Part shown: in pieces, positions 41,580 to 51,100 of the stretch
How the letters are laid out: each line of letters begins with the position of its first letter
Position numbering within the stretch: the first letter of the stretch is position 1
Assembly (NCBI GenBank): GCA_016183655.1
Contig: JACPEH010000024.1
Location: forward strand, 62,001-126,000
Direction: 5' to 3'
Length of the DNA: 64,000 nucleotides
DNA from: Rhodocyclales bacterium
Lineage (GTDB): Bacteria > Pseudomonadota > Gammaproteobacteria > Burkholderiales > Rhodocyclaceae
The notes under the pieces: model-generated
What the model was told of the DNA's origin: nothing
The model's input: only the letters and a program-made list of their open reading frames with translations
Databases searched by the model: none
Program-made: the position numbers and the translations under genes

Positions 41580-42380
41580 ATGTCTTCGTTCAGCGACCTC
41601 AACGTGCTTCTCGTCGAGCCTTCGGCGGTGCAGGCGCGCATCATCCGCGACCAGCTCGCCGGCCTCGACGTCACCCGCGTCGATGTCGTCGACAGCGGTG
41701 CCGCGGCGCTGGAGCGGCTGCGTAGCCGGCCGCCGTCGCTGACGATCAGCGCCTTCTACCTGCCGGACATGACCGGCGTCGACCTGATCCACGCAATGCG
41801 CGCCGACGAGGCGCTGGAGGATCTGCCCTTCGTGCTCATCTCCAGCGAGACGCGGCCGCAGGTGCTCAATCCGGTGCGCCAATCCGGCGCCTGCGCGCTG
41901 CTGCCGAAGCCGTTTTCGCCGCTGCAGCTGGAGAAGGCGCTGCGCTCGGCGGCCGACCTGATCGAGCCGCGCGAGATGCTCAACGTCGACGGCGACCTGG
42001 AAAGCCTGCGCGTGCTGATCGTCGACGACAGCGCCAACGCCCGCCATTTCATCCGCCACGTGCTCGGCAACCTCGGCATCGAGGAGTTCATCGAGGCGGC
42101 GAGCGGCACCGAGGCGGTGGCCATCCTCTCCGAGACGATGGTCGACCTCGTCATCACCGACTACAACATGCCGGAGATGGACGGCCGCGCGCTGGTCGAG
42201 CACATCCGCCAGCAGAGCTGGCAGAGCTCGGTGCCGATCCTGATGGTGACCAGCGAATCGAACATGAGCCGGCTGGCGGCGGTCGAGCAGGCCGGGGTCT
42301 CGGCGATCTGCGACAAACCCTTCGAGCCGCAGATGATCAAGCGGCTGATCGAGCAGGCGCTGCAAGGGCGCGAGCGCTGA
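41580..42380 (+). CDS. Tandem two-receiver response regulator; first receiver degenerate
   Basis: A 266-residue protein made of two CheY-like domains. Receiver 1 (about 8-125) has lost the key residues: the acidic pocket reads VLLVEPSAV and the phospho-site is Ala58 (ISAFYLP) instead of Asp. Receiver 2 (about 138-262) is canonical, with IVDDSAN, phospho-acceptor Asp194 in ITDYNMPEMDG, MVTSES and CDKPF. No output domain exists. It probably works through protein contact. GGGAG precedes ATG 41580. It lies just before the HD-GYP/HDOD cluster. Confidence 0.85.
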   Translation: MSSFSDLNVLLVEPSAVQARIIRDQLAGLDVTRVDVVDSGAAALERLRSRPPSLTISAFYLPDMTGVDLIHAMRADEALEDLPFVLISSETRPQVLNPVRQSGACALLPKPFSPLQLEKALRSAADLIEPREMLNVDGDLESLRVLIVDDSANARHFIRHVLGNLGIEEFIEAASGTEAVAILSETMVDLVITDYNMPEMDGRALVEHIRQQSWQSSVPILMVTSESNMSRLAAVEQAGVSAICDKPFEPQMIKRLIEQALQGRER

Positions 42381-42395
42381 TCCGGCCGGGGGGGG

Positions 42396-42509
42396 TGTCA
42401 TTCCGGCGCAAGCCGGAATCCAGGGAATGCCCGCTGTCGCTTGCCGCACTGGATTCCGGCGCGGGCGCAGCCCGGCCAGTTCTGAGCTTGCCGAAGGGCC
42501 GGAATGACA
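42396..42509. repeat. REP-like palindromic repeat, 114 bp
   Basis: Perfect 12-bp terminal inverted repeat TGTCATTCCGGC (42396-42407) / GCCGGAATGACA (42498-42509), with an internal hairpin TCCGGCGCAAGCCGGA and the phrase CTGGATTCCGGC. Sequences of this type are widespread intergenic repeats in proteobacteria. It separates the double receiver gene from the convergent HD-GYP gene and may act as a bidirectional terminator. Confidence 0.6.
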
Positions 42510-42526
42510 GGGTTTTCATTGCCGCG

Positions 42527-43843
42527 TCAGTAGTCGGCGAGCCGCGCGATGTCGATCTGCCAGCGCTGCGGATCTTCGTGCCCGACGATGCCTTCCCTCT
42601 CGGCCCAGTGCGGGCTGGCCAACTCGATGTCCAGCGGCGGCAGGTAGGCCCGGCGGCGAACGTCGAAAACGACGCGGACGCGGGGCTGGATCAGGTTTCT
42701 CGGGTTGTGGCGGAGGACGATCGCAAGCCGCTCGCTCTTCAGCCGGACCAGCGAGCCGACCGGATAGATGCCCAGGCAGCGGACGAAGCTGTTGACCAGC
42801 GCCGGGTCGAAGTAGTGCTGCCAGTCGAAGATCCGCCGGATTGCTTCCGGCGCCGGCAGGGCCTGGTGATAGACGCGTTCCGACGAGATCGCATCATAGA
42901 CATCGACGATCGCGGCCATGCGGCCGATCAGGGAAATGTCATCCTGCGTTGCCGACAGCGGGTAGCCGCTGCCGTCGCGCCGCTCATGGTGCTCCCGGAT
43001 GACGGCCAGCGTCGCTTCGGGCAGGCGGTACGGCTCGACCAGCGCCAGCCCGCGCGTGACGTGGGTCTTCATGTGGTCGTACTCGTCGCTCGTCAGTTTC
43101 CCCGGTTTGTTGAGGACCTCCCGGTCGACCGACATCTTCCCGATGTCGTGCAGCAGGCCGCCAAGCGCGACTTGCCGGGTGATTTCCGGCGTGTTCCCCA
43201 AGTGGTGGCTGAAGCGCGCGAGCAGGACGCTGACGTTGAGCGAGTGGCTGAAGGTGTATTCGTCGCATCGGCGCAGGCGGCAGATTAGCGCCAGCGCGTC
43301 GTCGTTGCGGATCACCGCGGCGGAAATGTCCTCCGCCGACTCCCGCAGCGCCGGGATGTCGATCGGCTTGCCCAGCCTGACCTCGGTCATGGCCTTGCGC
43401 AGGCGCTCCGCGGCGAGTCCCAGCGCCTGGCGCGCCCGCCCGATTTCCCGGGCGGTCGGCGGCTGGGCAGGGACTTTGCCGTCGCTTCGCTGGGCGGCCT
43501 CGCGGGCCATGCTGTCGAGCATCCGGTGCCGCGTGCTGGTGACCACTTCCGCCAGCGTCGGGGCGTGCTCGACATCCGCGCCCTTGCGCGTATCGATGAA
43601 GACGGTGCGAATGCCGCAGCCGGCGATCTCCTCGACTTGCTGCGCGTTGCGCACGCGCAAGTGGTTCAGTGCAAACGGGTGGGCCATCCAGCCGGCGTTG
43701 AAGTCGCAGATGAACATGCCGGGGCGGAGCGCCGCAACCGGAATCTGCTTGATGTGTGCGGCTTCCGCAGCATCTCCGGCGAGCGCGGGGGCGGTCGGGT
43801 CGCCTTCCTTCTGTCGCTGGCTTTCCCGGTCATCGACAGGCAT
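42527..43843 (-). CDS. HD-GYP domain c-di-GMP phosphodiesterase with N-terminal DUF3391-like domain
   Basis: A 438-residue cytoplasmic protein. The N-terminal domain (about 30-100) has the pattern VAALRPGMFICDF and GCGIRTVFIDT. The HD-GYP domain is complete: HDIGK with His232 and Asp233, then HHERRDGSGYP with Gly293-Tyr294-Pro295. The enzyme should hydrolyse c-di-GMP to pGpG or GMP. It is transcribed away from the HTH-EAL-HDOD gene. The C-terminus (about 370-438) is a small beta-rich tail often seen in this subclass. Confidence 0.92.
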   Translation of the reverse strand: MPVDDRESQRQKEGDPTAPALAGDAAEAAHIKQIPVAALRPGMFICDFNAGWMAHPFALNHLRVRNAQQVEEIAGCGIRTVFIDTRKGADVEHAPTLAEVVTSTRHRMLDSMAREAAQRSDGKVPAQPPTAREIGRARQALGLAAERLRKAMTEVRLGKPIDIPALRESAEDISAAVIRNDDALALICRLRRCDEYTFSHSLNVSVLLARFSHHLGNTPEITRQVALGGLLHDIGKMSVDREVLNKPGKLTSDEYDHMKTHVTRGLALVEPYRLPEATLAVIREHHERRDGSGYPLSATQDDISLIGRMAAIVDVYDAISSERVYHQALPAPEAIRRIFDWQHYFDPALVNSFVRCLGIYPVGSLVRLKSERLAIVLRHNPRNLIQPRVRVVFDVRRRAYLPPLDIELASPHWAEREGIVGHEDPQRWQIDIARLADY

Positions 43844-43991
43844 TGGGGGTGTCCCGGAGTTGGCGCATGGGGGTGATGGATTTCAGTGATTTGTTTGAAA
43901 ATGGGGTGGGCGGCGGTGCCGGCGGTGGGTTTCAGATTTTCCAGCGTCTGTTTCACTTTTATCAAAGTCGCCCGAATCAGTCTTGTAAAAT

Positions 43992-45497
43992 ATGAAAAAA
44001 ATGATAGCATCGAAAAATATGGAACCGCAAGCAAGCTCGCTTTCTGTTGTTGACCCCGAGGTCGGCGCCGCTTCCCAGGTGTATTCCACCCGTGAAGCGA
44101 GCGAGATTCTCGGCGTCTCCCTGCGCACCGTTCAGCTGTGGGTGGACGGCGGCATCCTGGAAGCCTGGAAAACGGCGGGCGGACATCGGCGCGTCAGTCG
44201 CGCCTCGGTGGAGGCGTTGCTGAAAGGCGGCGCGCCGGCCGCTCGCCCCGCCGACAGCAGCCCCGCGGCGGCAACCTCTCCCCTGCTGGCGTACCAGCCG
44301 ATCTTCGACAAGGAGAACCGGCCGTTCGGCTACGAGCTGCTTTACCGGCGAGGCGGCATCGACGCCGCGCGCATCGACGATCCGGTGAATGCCACCTCCC
44401 GGGTGATCCGCGTGGCCTTCGGCGAACTCGGTTTTCTCGGGGCGATCGGCGATGCGCTCTGTTTCATCAACATCGAGGAGGAAATGCTGCACGAGGACAT
44501 CCTTCTCGCACTCGATCCGGGAAAGATCGTTCTCGAATTGCCGGCCGACGTCGTTCCCGACGAGCGGATGATCGAACGCTGCTATTTCCTCAAGCGCACC
44601 GGATTCCGCCTGCTGCTGGAAAACCTCCGGCCCGACCACGACTGCGAACGGCTGCTGCCGCTCGCCGACTTCGTCAAGGTCGACATGCGGGGCGGGGAGG
44701 ACGCGTTGCACGTCGCCGGCCGCGTCGCCTCCGCAGCCTGCTCGGCCAAGCTCATCGCCGGCCGCCTGGAGACGATCGAGGCCTACGAGCTGGCACGGCG
44801 GCTGGGCTATGACTATTTCCAGGGCTTCTATTTCGCGCGCCCGATCGTCAGTCGCGGCCGCCAGATCTCGCCGCAGAAAATGGCGCTGCTCGACTTGTTG
44901 CGCCTCTTGCTCTCCAGCGACGCCGTCAACGCGGAGATCGAGCGCCGGCTCAAGCTCGACCCGGCCTTGTGCCTGAGCCTGCTGCGCCTGGTCAATTCCG
45001 CCGCCGCCGGGTTGTCGCGGCGGATCAGCACGATGCGCGAAGTGTTGTTGATGCTCGGCCGCCAGAACCTGTGCCGGTGGATACAGGTCCTGCTCTATGC
45101 CAGCGACGACAGCCTGTCCGGCGCACCCAATCCCTTGATGCAGCTGGCGGCATTTCGCGGCCGCTTCCTCGAATACCTGGTGGCGCTGCTGCCCGGGCAG
45201 GCGGGGCTCAAGGATCGCGCCTTCATGGTCGGTCTGCTGTCCCTCGTCGACGCCTTGCTCGGGGTGCCGCTCGACCAGGTGCTGGCGCAACTCAATCTCA
45301 CCGACGACGTCGAAGCGGCGCTGCTCCGCCGCGAGGGCGTGCTCGGCGGTCTCCTGTCGCTGGTCGAGGCGCTCGACGCCGGAAAATTCGCCGACGCGGA
45401 TGCCGTTGCGGAGAAGCTGCGGCTGGATACGGCCTACCTGCGGCAGGGGATGGTCGAGTCGCTCGGTTGGAGCAATGCCTTGAGTCGTGGCGGATAG
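43992..45497 (+). CDS. HTH - degenerate EAL - HDOD fusion protein
   Basis: A 501-residue protein with three parts. Residues about 31-77 form a MerR/excisionase-type helix-turn-helix (STREASEILGVSLRTVQLWV, HRRVSRASVEALL). Residues about 95-290 are an EAL-like barrel of the YuxH type: YQPIFDKENRPFGYELLYR opens it, so the catalytic EAL signature is lost. An HDOD domain follows (about 295-490; LDPALCLSLLRLVNSAAAGL). EAL-HDOD proteins are known; the added DNA-binding domain is the unusual part. A second ATG at 44019 is possible. It starts 148 bases from the divergent HD-GYP gene, with AT-rich DNA between. Confidence 0.85.
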   Translation: MKKMIASKNMEPQASSLSVVDPEVGAASQVYSTREASEILGVSLRTVQLWVDGGILEAWKTAGGHRRVSRASVEALLKGGAPAARPADSSPAAATSPLLAYQPIFDKENRPFGYELLYRRGGIDAARIDDPVNATSRVIRVAFGELGFLGAIGDALCFINIEEEMLHEDILLALDPGKIVLELPADVVPDERMIERCYFLKRTGFRLLLENLRPDHDCERLLPLADFVKVDMRGGEDALHVAGRVASAACSAKLIAGRLETIEAYELARRLGYDYFQGFYFARPIVSRGRQISPQKMALLDLLRLLLSSDAVNAEIERRLKLDPALCLSLLRLVNSAAAGLSRRISTMREVLLMLGRQNLCRWIQVLLYASDDSLSGAPNPLMQLAAFRGRFLEYLVALLPGQAGLKDRAFMVGLLSLVDALLGVPLDQVLAQLNLTDDVEAALLRREGVLGGLLSLVEALDAGKFADADAVAEKLRLDTAYLRQGMVESLGWSNALSRGG

Positions 45498-45526
45498 CGA
45501 TGTTTCCCGCGGAGGAGGGGCGACAG

Positions 45527-46759
45527 GTGCAGCTAATAACGAATAATCGTATCGCCGAAAACAACGAGCCGACGCCGCCTGGTGCGCCGGCCGCGCAGCC
45601 GGGTGTCCGGGCGGGGGCGCCGCGGGCTGGGCTGGTGAGCAATCTGGTGCCCGTCCAGGCTTCCGAAATTGCCCTCGGCCGGCCGCTGCGCCATTCGGTT
45701 TATGACCGGAACGGCCAACTGCTGCTGCGCGCCGGCGCGACGATCGCCATCCCGCACTACCTCGACGCGCTGCTTGCCAACGGTCTTTTCTTCGATCAGG
45801 CCGAGGTCGACGGCGAGCGCTGCGCGGCCGAGGCGCCTTCGGCGTTTGCCCAGGCGGAGAAACTGCTGCGCAGCCTGCAGCAGGTGTATGTGCAGTTTGC
45901 CGAGGACGCCGATCGCGGCGACCTGCCGGAGCGCATCCGGCAGATCGCCGGGCAGCTGATGCGCGCTTGCGGCGAGGATGGCGACGCGGTGCTGGCGGCC
46001 TTGCATCTGGACCGTTTGACGCCCTACCGGGTGCATCACCAGATGCTGGCGGCAACGATCATCGAATTGACCACGCGAACGATGGCGCTGGCCGAGGGGG
46101 AGCGCCTGCCGCTGGTCTGCGCGGCGCTGACGCACGATATCGCCCTGGTCGGGTCCGACCCTGTGCTCGAAGGTCTGCGGACGCCGTTGACGGAGGAGCA
46201 GCGTGCCGTCATCCGCGCGCATCCGCGATGCGGTGTCGAAGTCCTGTCGAGCCGGGGCGTGGTCGATGCGATCTGGCTCGATGCGGTGGCTCAGCATCAC
46301 GAGTGCATGGACGGCAGCGGCTATCCGCAGGGCTTGCGCGGCGACGCGATCGGGCGCGGCGGGCGCCTGCTGGCGATTGCCGACGTCTATAGCGCGATGA
46401 TCCGGTCGCGCCCCTATCGCGGCAACGCGTTTTTTCCGCAGAATGTGTGGCGCGACATTTTTCTCAATCGGCACAAATACGTATCGGAGCTGACGCAGCT
46501 GGTCGTCAGGAGCATCGGCATGATGCCGCCGGGCAGCCTCGTCCGCCTGGCAAACAACGAGATGGCGGTCGTGCGTTCGCGCGGCAGCGGGGCGCTCGGC
46601 GCCCGCGTCGTCAGCGTCTGCAGCCTGGCCGGGGTGCCGCTGCCGGCGCCGGTCGAGCGCGACGTCACCAATCCGGCCTACGCCGTCGTCGGCAAAGCGA
46701 ACAACGACCAGTTCCGGTCGGTCGAACTCATCATGCGCCGCCTGTGGCTGGCGGGATAG
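45527..46759 (+). CDS. Second HD-GYP domain protein with variant HD motif
   Basis: A 410-residue protein. The N-terminal domain (about 45-100: ASEIALGRPLRHSVYDRNGQ, LLLRAGATIAI) is the same module seen alone in the next gene. The HD-GYP core keeps His203-Asp204 (THDIALV) and HHECMDGSGYP with Gly265-Tyr266-Pro267, but the usual GK after HDI is replaced. GTG 45527 is chosen because GGAGGAGGGG lies 7 bases upstream; the in-frame ATG at 45500 lacks such a site. It may be a working c-di-GMP phosphodiesterase or a receptor. Confidence 0.85.
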   Translation: MQLITNNRIAENNEPTPPGAPAAQPGVRAGAPRAGLVSNLVPVQASEIALGRPLRHSVYDRNGQLLLRAGATIAIPHYLDALLANGLFFDQAEVDGERCAAEAPSAFAQAEKLLRSLQQVYVQFAEDADRGDLPERIRQIAGQLMRACGEDGDAVLAALHLDRLTPYRVHHQMLAATIIELTTRTMALAEGERLPLVCAALTHDIALVGSDPVLEGLRTPLTEEQRAVIRAHPRCGVEVLSSRGVVDAIWLDAVAQHHECMDGSGYPQGLRGDAIGRGGRLLAIADVYSAMIRSRPYRGNAFFPQNVWRDIFLNRHKYVSELTQLVVRSIGMMPPGSLVRLANNEMAVVRSRGSGALGARVVSVCSLAGVPLPAPVERDVTNPAYAVVGKANNDQFRSVELIMRRLWLAG

Positions 46760-46847
46760 GCGAGCCCGGCCGGAAGCCACGGGCGCTGCAGGCGGGCGCC
46801 GCCTGTTGAAGGTTTCCGCAGCGCCGACCGCAGGAAGGAGCGTTTGC

Positions 46848-47213
46848 ATGGAAGATGAACCGATCGAATCGCCGGGAGTGGCCCCGGTGCGCTGGGTCAC
46901 CGTCGATGCCGCGGAGCCGGGAATGGTCCTGGCCCGGCCGGTGGTGGTCGCGCGGCAAGGCGTGCTGCTGCTGACGCTTGCGGCGGGCGCGGCGCTCACG
47001 GCCGACATGCTGGCCCAGTTGATCGCGCGCGGCGTCGAATGTGTCGGCATCGAAGACGACCTGCCGGCGGACTCCGCGGAAGCGCAGCGGCGCCGCCAGC
47101 TACGCCACCAGCTACGCCACCAGCGGCTTGAGGCGATCTTCGGCGATGCGCGCGAGAACCTTGATGCGGAGCGACGCACGCTGTTCGATGCGCTGCTCGC
47201 GGGGAGCACCTGA
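46848..47213 (+). CDS. Free-standing version of the HD-GYP N-terminal accessory domain
   Basis: A 121-residue protein, start at ATG 46848 after AAGGAG. The pattern VDAAEPGMVLARPVV, LLTLAAGAALTADML and IARGVECVGIED parallels the N-terminal domains of both HD-GYP proteins in this locus, but no catalytic domain follows. The C-terminus is a basic helix (about 80-121) with a 12-bp tandem duplication encoding RHQLRHQ (47100-47123). It probably modulates a neighbour by protein contact. The gene is tightly packed between the HD-GYP and HDOD genes (2-base gap to the latter). Confidence 0.7.
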   Translation: MEDEPIESPGVAPVRWVTVDAAEPGMVLARPVVVARQGVLLLTLAAGAALTADMLAQLIARGVECVGIEDDLPADSAEAQRRRQLRHQLRHQRLEAIFGDARENLDAERRTLFDALLAGST

Positions 47214-47215
47214 CC

Positions 47216-48043
47216 ATGCCCGGAATGCAAGGCGTCGCCTGGATCGACGAGGCCGCGCGTCGGCTGCCGCCCTTCCCGCGCATCGTGCTCGACCTCCTGC
47301 GTCTGCTGCGCGACGAGAATGCGTCCCTCGATGCGCTCGCGCGCATCGCGCGCAACGATCCGGTGATTTCCGCGTCGGTTCTTACCGCGGCCAATCGGAT
47401 GCGCCGCCTGCGGGCATTGCCCGACCTCAAGGATTCCTATGTGGCGGCCTCCTGCATCGGCACCGACAAGCTCCGCGCCATCGTCGTTGCCGCGGGAATG
47501 AACCGCTTCCTGGCGGAAAGCGCCGCCGAAACTTTTTTTTTCGGGCATTCGCTGGCGGTGGCGATCGTTGCCCACGAGCTGGCTACACTCTGCTCGGTTC
47601 CCGCCGAAGAGGCCTATGTCGCCGGGGTCTTGCACGACATCGGCCAGCTGGCCTTTTTCGTCGCCGATGCGGACGGCTATCGGGAAGTGTTGCGGCGGGC
47701 GGCAAGCGAGGGGGACCTGTTGCGGCACGAACGCAATCATTTCGGCGTCGACCACTGCCAGGCCGGCGTCGCGCTGGCCGCCATCTGGGAGCTGCCGCCG
47801 GAAATCGTGCAGGCCATCGCCGCGCATCACGAAGCAGGCGGTAGCTTTGCCAGCAAGGTACAGGCGCTCGTCAATGTCGCGGAAACGGTGGCGCGGGGGC
47901 TGGATCTGCCGCCGTCGCCGGCGAATCGCATCGATGCGGTCAACGCGGAAGCGCTGTCGTCGCTCGGGCTGCACTGGAACATGTCGGAAGTGGTGGATTG
48001 CCTCGGCCGTTCCCAGGCGCGCTTTTTTCATGCGCTTGCCTGA
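47216..48043 (+). CDS. HDOD domain protein
   Basis: A 275-residue HDOD protein. The domain covers about 15-210 (LPPFPRIVLDLLRLLRDENA, DPVISASVLTAANRM), and HD-type residues are partly kept in VLHDIGQL (His141 region) and HHEAGGSF. HDOD proteins are non-enzymatic relatives of HD hydrolases that act as signalling scaffolds in chemotaxis, attachment and c-di-GMP networks. Retention of HD in one position is noted but full metal chemistry is doubtful. It closes the plus-strand operon. Confidence 0.88.
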   Translation: MPGMQGVAWIDEAARRLPPFPRIVLDLLRLLRDENASLDALARIARNDPVISASVLTAANRMRRLRALPDLKDSYVAASCIGTDKLRAIVVAAGMNRFLAESAAETFFFGHSLAVAIVAHELATLCSVPAEEAYVAGVLHDIGQLAFFVADADGYREVLRRAASEGDLLRHERNHFGVDHCQAGVALAAIWELPPEIVQAIAAHHEAGGSFASKVQALVNVAETVARGLDLPPSPANRIDAVNAEALSSLGLHWNMSEVVDCLGRSQARFFHALA

Positions 48044-48179
48044 GCCGGTGCAGGGGCGCCCCGGCCGGTTCGCGTCGTAACGCGGAAAGCCCCTGATTTC
48101 CGGGCCGGCGCGCCGGACGCCCTTTCTGATCCTGAAATTCCCTGGAGCGGGTTGCACGAAGGGGTAAAATTACGGGCCT

Positions 48180-51100
48180 ATGTCCGACCCACGTTTCGTC
48201 CACCTTCGCCTGCACAGCGAGTATTCCGTCACCGACGGCATCGTCCGCATCGATGACGCGGTCGCCCGCGCCGTCGCCGACGGCATGCCGGCGCTGGCGC
48301 TGACCGACCTCAACAACTTCTTCGGCCTGGTCAAGTTCTACACCGCCGCGCGCGGCAAGGGCGTCAAGCCGGTGCTCGGCGCCGATGTCTGGCTGACGCA
48401 CGAGGCCGACCCGGACCGCCCGTCGCGCCTCTTGCTGCTGTGCCGCAACCGGCAGGGCTACCTGCAGCTGTGCGAGATCCTCTCGCGCGCGCAACTGGCG
48501 CCGCGCACCCGCGGCCGTGCCGAGGTGTCGCGGCTGATGCTGCGCGAAGTCGGTACCGATGGCCTGATCGCGCTCTCCGGCGCCGCGCTCGGCGACGTCG
48601 GCGAGGCGCTGCTCGGCGGCAACCGCCTGCTCGCCGAATGCCGGGCGAAGGAATGGGCCGAGATGTTCCCCGGCGCCTACTACCTGGAAGTGCAGCGCGC
48701 CGGCCACGCGCAGCAGGAGGCGCTGGTCGCCGCCTCCGCCGACCTCGCCGCCGGGCTGGGCCTGCCGCTGGTGGCGACGCACCCGATCCAGTTCCTGAAT
48801 CCGGACGACTTCAAGGCGCACGAGGCGCGCGTCTGCATCGCCGAAGGCTACGTGCTCGGCGACACGCGGCGGCCGAAGTCGTTTACCGATCAGCAGTATT
48901 TCAAATCGTCGGCCGAGATGGCCGAACTGTTCGCCGATCTGCCCGAGGCGCTGGAGAACTCGGTCGAGATCGCGCGCCGCTGCAACCTGGAGATCACGCT
49001 CGGCAAGAACTACCTGCCGCAGTTCCCGACGCCGGAGGGGGTGACCCTCGACGACCACCTCTGCAACGAGGCGGCGAAGGGGCTGGAAATCCGCCTGGCG
49101 CAGCTCTTCCCCGATCCGGAAGTGCGCGAGAAGGAGCGCCCGGCCTACGACGCCCGGCTGAAGATCGAGACCGACACCATCGTGCAGATGGGCTTCCCCG
49201 GCTACTTCCTGATCGTTGCCGACTTCATCATGTGGGGCAAGAACAACGGCGTCCCGGTCGGCCCCGGTCGCGGTTCCGGCGCCGGCTCGCTGGTCGCCTA
49301 CTCGCTCGGTATCACCGACCTCGACCCGCTGGAGTACGCGCTACTGTTCGAGCGCTTCCTCAACCCGGAGCGGGTGTCGATGCCCGACTTCGACATCGAC
49401 TTCTGCCAGGACAACCGCTGGCGGGTGATCGAGTACGTGCGCGAGGCCTACGGCAAGGACGCGGTGTCGCAGATCGCCACTTTCGGCACGATGTCGTCGA
49501 AGGCGGTCATCCGCGACGTCGGGCGCGTGCTCGACATGCCGTACACCTTCTGCGATTCGCTCTCGAAACTGATCCCGGTCGAGCAGAACAAGCCGCTGTC
49601 GCTGGCCAAGGCGCTCGACGCCGAGCCGCAGCTGCGCGAGAAGATGGAGGCCGAGGAAGAGGTCAAGGAGCTGTTCGACCTAGCCGAGAAGCTGGAGGAC
49701 CTGACCCGCAACGTCGGCATGCACGCCGGCGGCGTGCTCATCGCGCCGGGCAAGCTGACCGACTTCTGCCCGCTCTATTCGGCCGACGGCGGCGCCTCGG
49801 TGGTGTCGCAATACGACAAGGACGACGTCGAGAAGGTCGGCCTGGTGAAGTTCGACTTCCTCGGCCTGCGCAACCTGACCATCATCGACCTCGCCGTGCG
49901 CTACGTCGAACGGCTCACCGGCACCAAGCCCGACCTCAACGCGCTGCCCTTCACCGACCCGGCCGCCTACCAGATTCTGAAGGACGCCAACACCACGGCG
50001 ATCTTCCAGGTCGAATCGGAGGGCATGAAGAAGCTGCTCAAGAAGCTGGCGCCGGACCGCTTCGAGGACATCATCGCCGTGCTCGCGCTCTACCGTCCCG
50101 GCCCGCTCGGCTCGGGGATGGTGGACGACTTCATCCTGCGCAAGAAGGGCCTGCAGGCGATCGACTACTTCCACCCGGACCTGAAGGCCTGCCTGGAACC
50201 GACCTACGGCGTCATCGTGTATCAAGAGCAGGTGATGCAGATCTCGCAGATCATCGGCGGCTACACGCTGGGCGGTGCCGACATGCTGCGCCGGGCGATG
50301 GGCAAGAAGAAGCCGGAGGAGATGGCCAAGCACCGCGAGACCATCGCCGACGGTGCCAAGCAGAAAGGCTACGACCCGGCGCTGGCCGAGCAGCTGTTCG
50401 ACCTGATGACCAAGTTTGCGGAGTACGGCTTCAACAAATCGCACACCGCCGCCTACGCCGTCGTCACCTACCACACCGCCTGGCTGAAGGCGCACCACTG
50501 CGCGGCGTTCATGGCGGCGACGATGTCGTCGGACATGGACAACACCGACACGGTGAAGATCTTCTACGAGGATACGGTGAAGAACCGCATCACCGTGCTC
50601 GGCCCGGACGTGAACGAGTCCGACTACCGCTTCGTGCCGGTCGACGCCAAGACGATCCGCTACGGCCTCGGCGCGGTGAAGGGCACCGGCCAGCAGGCGG
50701 TCGAGTGCATCCTCGAAGCGCGCCGCTCGGGCGGGCCGTTCACCGACCTCTTCGATTTCACCAAGCGCGTCGACAAGCGGCTGGTCAACCGGCGCACGAT
50801 CGAGGCGCTGATCCGCGCCGGCGCCTTCGACGCCATCGATTCGGCCAAGGGCGGCGAGCCGCACCGCGCGCGCCTGCTGGCGTCGGTCGGCATCGCCATG
50901 GAGTGGGCCGAGCAGGCCGAGCGCAACGCGATGCAGGCCGGCCTCTTCGACATGGGCGCCGCCGCCGAGGAGCACGCCCCGCAATACGTCGAGGTGCCGC
51001 GCTGGAACGAGAAGCAGCGGCTGATGGAGGAGAAGACGGCGCTCGGCTTCTTCTTCTCCGGCCACCCGTTCCACGCCGTCAAGGCCGAGGTCGGCCGCTT

